From NCBI GenBank assembly GCA_032988165.1, contig JANTQF010000102.1, forward strand, positions 44,763 to 108,762: a stretch of DNA of 64,000 bases. The letters run 5' to 3'. Position 1 is the first letter of the stretch, and every line of letters begins with the position of its first letter. Origin of the DNA: Emmonsiellopsis sp. PD_33 (Eukaryota; Ascomycota; Eurotiomycetes; Onygenales; Ajellomycetaceae). Positions 62,158-64,000 of this stretch are shown one piece after another. A program made the translations under genes and the position numbers. The notes beneath the pieces were generated by a model. That model ran no database searches, was not told the origin of the DNA, and saw only the letters and a program-made list of their open reading frames with translations.

Positions 62158-62864
62158 CTAGCCCTTCTTGATATCAGACTCCTCCTCACTGATGCCGCTA
62201 ATGCTGCTGTCAATACTCTTCTCCTTATCTCCGTTTTCACCATCGACCTTCGTCGGTCCATGCATCTCCTCCTCGAAGACTGGATCAGCCTCGATAGTTT
62301 CGAATTTGGTCTTGAAATCGGTTAGGCCCTGGGTGCTGCTATTGGAACGGCGGCGGGCATTGGTGAAGGTATAGCCGTAATCCTGCATTTCCTCGCCAGA
62401 ACGGCCCCTATAGATGGTTTTGCGTTAGAATCGTTTCATTGGTTTTCAAACAAACAAGCACGGCCAACGGTAGCTAGCTCGATAAAATCCGCTTGAACAG
62501 CGGAAAGAAGAGGAGAAGGCCTTTGATTTTAGGGTCCAATCTCACCAATTCCCCTTCCCTCCTCCGTCCTTCTTGGTCTTCTTCGGGTCAGCATCAACAT
62601 GACCTGCTTTTGCGAAGTAACGGGGCAAATGCTCCTCCGGACCAGCGGTGCCATCAGCAAGACCAACATGGTCGCGATCGTTGAGTTTGTGAGAACGAGT
62701 CACTAATAGTATTGAATAGGTTGGTTAGCCATTACTGAGCGTAAACGAAGATGGTTGAGGAGGATTGGTTTGACTATCTTGAGAAACGAGGAAGTCGGTT
62801 TCATGGGGGGGCAGGTGCTCAAGCGGAGTTGTATCCGCACCCAGCACTTAGAGTTCAACTTACT
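62158..62864 (-). CDS. Stf2/Tma10-like small hydrophilic protein
   Basis: Coding exons 62,864 (one base), 62,702-62,546 and 62,407-62,158 give 135 aa. The protein is very hydrophilic and matches the Stf2/Tma10 layout: TRSHKLNDRDHVG near the start, LPRYFAKAGHVDADPKK, the signature GGGKGNWGRSGEE (about 47-59, made by the second splice), then DYGYTFTNARRRSNS and an acidic tail. Yeast Stf2 is linked to F1Fo-ATPase regulation and desiccation tolerance, and Tma10 to ribosomes; the role here is inferred. The A of the start ATG is separated from TG by a 161-bp intron with a perfect GTAAGT donor; the unspliced sequence offers no other in-frame ATG before the signature. A CCCCT (stress-element core) at 62,920-62,924 lies just upstream. 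Confidence 0.82.
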
Positions 62865-63780
62865 GGTAAGAATTGAGGGAGCCCTTTTGTCAGTTTCAAA
62901 TGCCCCGATCAAGGTCGATCCCCTGTAGGAGGATTGATGGTGTGCAGCTTGTCTAAAGCAGGCAAAGTAGCCGGCGTGGAGGGGAAGACACGAGGCCCGG
63001 GGACAGAAGAGAAGCGAGAGGGGGACGCAAACAACGACAGACGCAGGATCAGTTCCTATGGTAGTTTTGTTTCAGGTGCGAGAGGGGTAACGAATGGATT
63101 GGAGGGAGGACAATTGCGGGTGTCTTGTGGTTGGAGATAGTAGCTATAAAAGAGGAAACGGAGTGTGGTGTGAGCTGGAGAGGCGAGAGAATGAAGGAGG
63201 GGAATGGAGAAGAAGAGCTGAGCTGCGCAGGAAAGGAAAGGGGACTTCCAAGAATGGAGACCTGGAAGCTACCGAAGCACAGGAGGTACCGGGGCGCTGG
63301 GCGGGTGGACTGAGGGCGGGCGTGTACCTCCGATGGGCAAAGCCAGGGGGCATGGCACATGACCCGAAACCTGCCCGGGCGGGATTGCCCAGCATCAAAC
63401 AATCTTTGTTCCCTAATTGAATGTCGACTCCGGCTAGCACCGCCTGTGTGCCAGCAGAAGACGTAAGATGCTGCATGCGCACCGGGCTGTTTGTACAGAC
63501 TCGGTATACTATGGCTCTCAGAAATTGAAGCTGAGAGGCTCGTTACTTTGCCTACGTCTGGGGCAAGATGGATACTCTCTGGGGCCCGAGTCTCGTCTGT
63601 GGCGGAAGAAATGCACTCCAGTCTCCAGACGATGACGAAGATACATGCTACTGATGGCAGGCTTTGTGACAAGTTCATGTTTGTGCCCAGGAATCAGAAA
63701 ACTCGACCTCCCTAAAAAGCTTGGCAACCTCGCCACGTGACCCGACCTACAATATCAGGCCCGTGCACCTGGGCGACCTC
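62865..63780. other. upstream region of the STF2-like gene
   Basis: About 0.9 kb with 5' leader and promoter. Purine-rich on the plus strand around 62,980-63,260. A minus-strand open frame of 209 codons (63,049-63,678), rich in Ser and Pro with no domain, probably reflects composition. Normal GC content and CpG persist to about 63,780. Confidence 0.5.
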
Positions 63781-63783
63781 ACT

Positions 63784-64000
63784 AAAAAATAAATTACCTT
63801 ACCATACAGTACCAAATGATTTTCATGGTATTTTATCATAGAATACTTAATCACTTGGGAATCAGTTGGGAATTCATTAATAATTAATTAGGCTTAGGAT
63901 TAGGGGGTTAGGGGTTAGGATTAGGGGGTTAGGCCTTAGGGCTTAGGGGATTAGGGTTAGAAAGGATTAGGGAATAAGGAATATAAATTTTAGGGTGATT
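63784..64000. other. start of a second AT-rich block
   Basis: GC content drops abruptly after about 63,780, and CpG disappears. The block contains the telomere-like array listed separately. No coding sequence seen. Confidence 0.6.
63889..63965 (+). repeat. degenerate telomere-like TTAGGG array
   Basis: About 77 bp of imperfect TTAGGG, TTAGGGGG, TTAGGA and TTAGGC units with the G-rich strand on plus. Most fungi use TTAGGG at telomeres. The irregular units and the AT-rich sequence after it (to 64,000) show this is not a clean chromosome end inside the window; an interstitial or subtelomeric remnant is more likely. Confidence 0.75.

Noticed and set aside
63049..63678. 209-codon minus-strand frame upstream of the STF2-like gene
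   Set aside because: Ser/Pro-rich without domains, in the purine-rich promoter and leader region; plus-strand frames of similar quality overlap it.
28215..63780. Secondary-metabolite gene cluster
   Set aside because: All identified genes are conserved housekeeping genes; no synthase, tailoring or pathway regulator genes are present.
63889..64000. True chromosome end
   Set aside because: The array is irregular and is followed by non-telomeric AT-rich sequence up to the window end.
1..64000. tRNA genes, rRNA genes or CRISPR arrays
   Set aside because: None could be recognised by eye; the tandem repeat at 13,032-13,195 has no spacers and is a minisatellite.

Overview
This is a filamentous ascomycete (fungal) nuclear window with two sharply different compartments. 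Small introns, GT-AG splicing with CT(A/G)A(C/T)-type branch points, TTAGGG-like repeats and strongly mutated Ty3/gypsy elements all fit an Onygenales/Ajellomycetaceae genome with AT-rich isochores, for example a Blastomyces-like species. The species guess is inference from family knowledge, not a database match.

Left compartment, 1-28,086: an AT-rich block almost without CpG, built of mutated transposons. Two copies of one chromodomain gypsy element lie head to head (A, minus strand, 1-4,611, running off the window; B, plus strand, 4,612-10,111). Next come 2.9 kb I cannot classify, a 51-bp minisatellite, a complete LTR-to-LTR gypsy element C (13,197-20,714) that carries an additional decayed antisense reading frame, a 5'-truncated pol remnant of a third gypsy lineage (D, about 20,715-23,930), about 2.4 kb with an unidentified coding remnant, and a Tc1/mariner-type element (26,358-28,086) whose right inverted repeat forms the border of the block.

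Right compartment, about 28,089-63,780: a normal gene-dense island of 15 intact housekeeping genes with no sign of transposon mutation. In order: ATG22(+), MPE1(-), HIS7(-), dCMP deaminase(-), ATG7(+), MRM2(-), a coiled-coil protein of unknown role(-), OST3/OST6(+), RFT1(+), DBP3(-), PIG3-like quinone oxidoreductase(-), RFA1(-), UBP14(+), NUP133(-), STF2/TMA10-like(-). Exon structures were worked out by hand from reading frame, splice sites and family similarity. Themes: autophagy (ATG22, ATG7), N-glycosylation (OST3 and RFT1 adjacent on the same strand), RNA processing and ribosome biogenesis (MPE1, MRM2, DBP3), and DNA precursors/replication (dCMP deaminase, RFA1). A Gcn4/CpcA-type site lies upstream of HIS7 and an MluI cell-cycle box lies in the RFA1/UBP14 promoter.

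Right edge, 63,780-64,000: composition turns AT-rich again and a degenerate TTAGGG-like array appears, so the gene island is flanked by AT-rich sequence on both sides.
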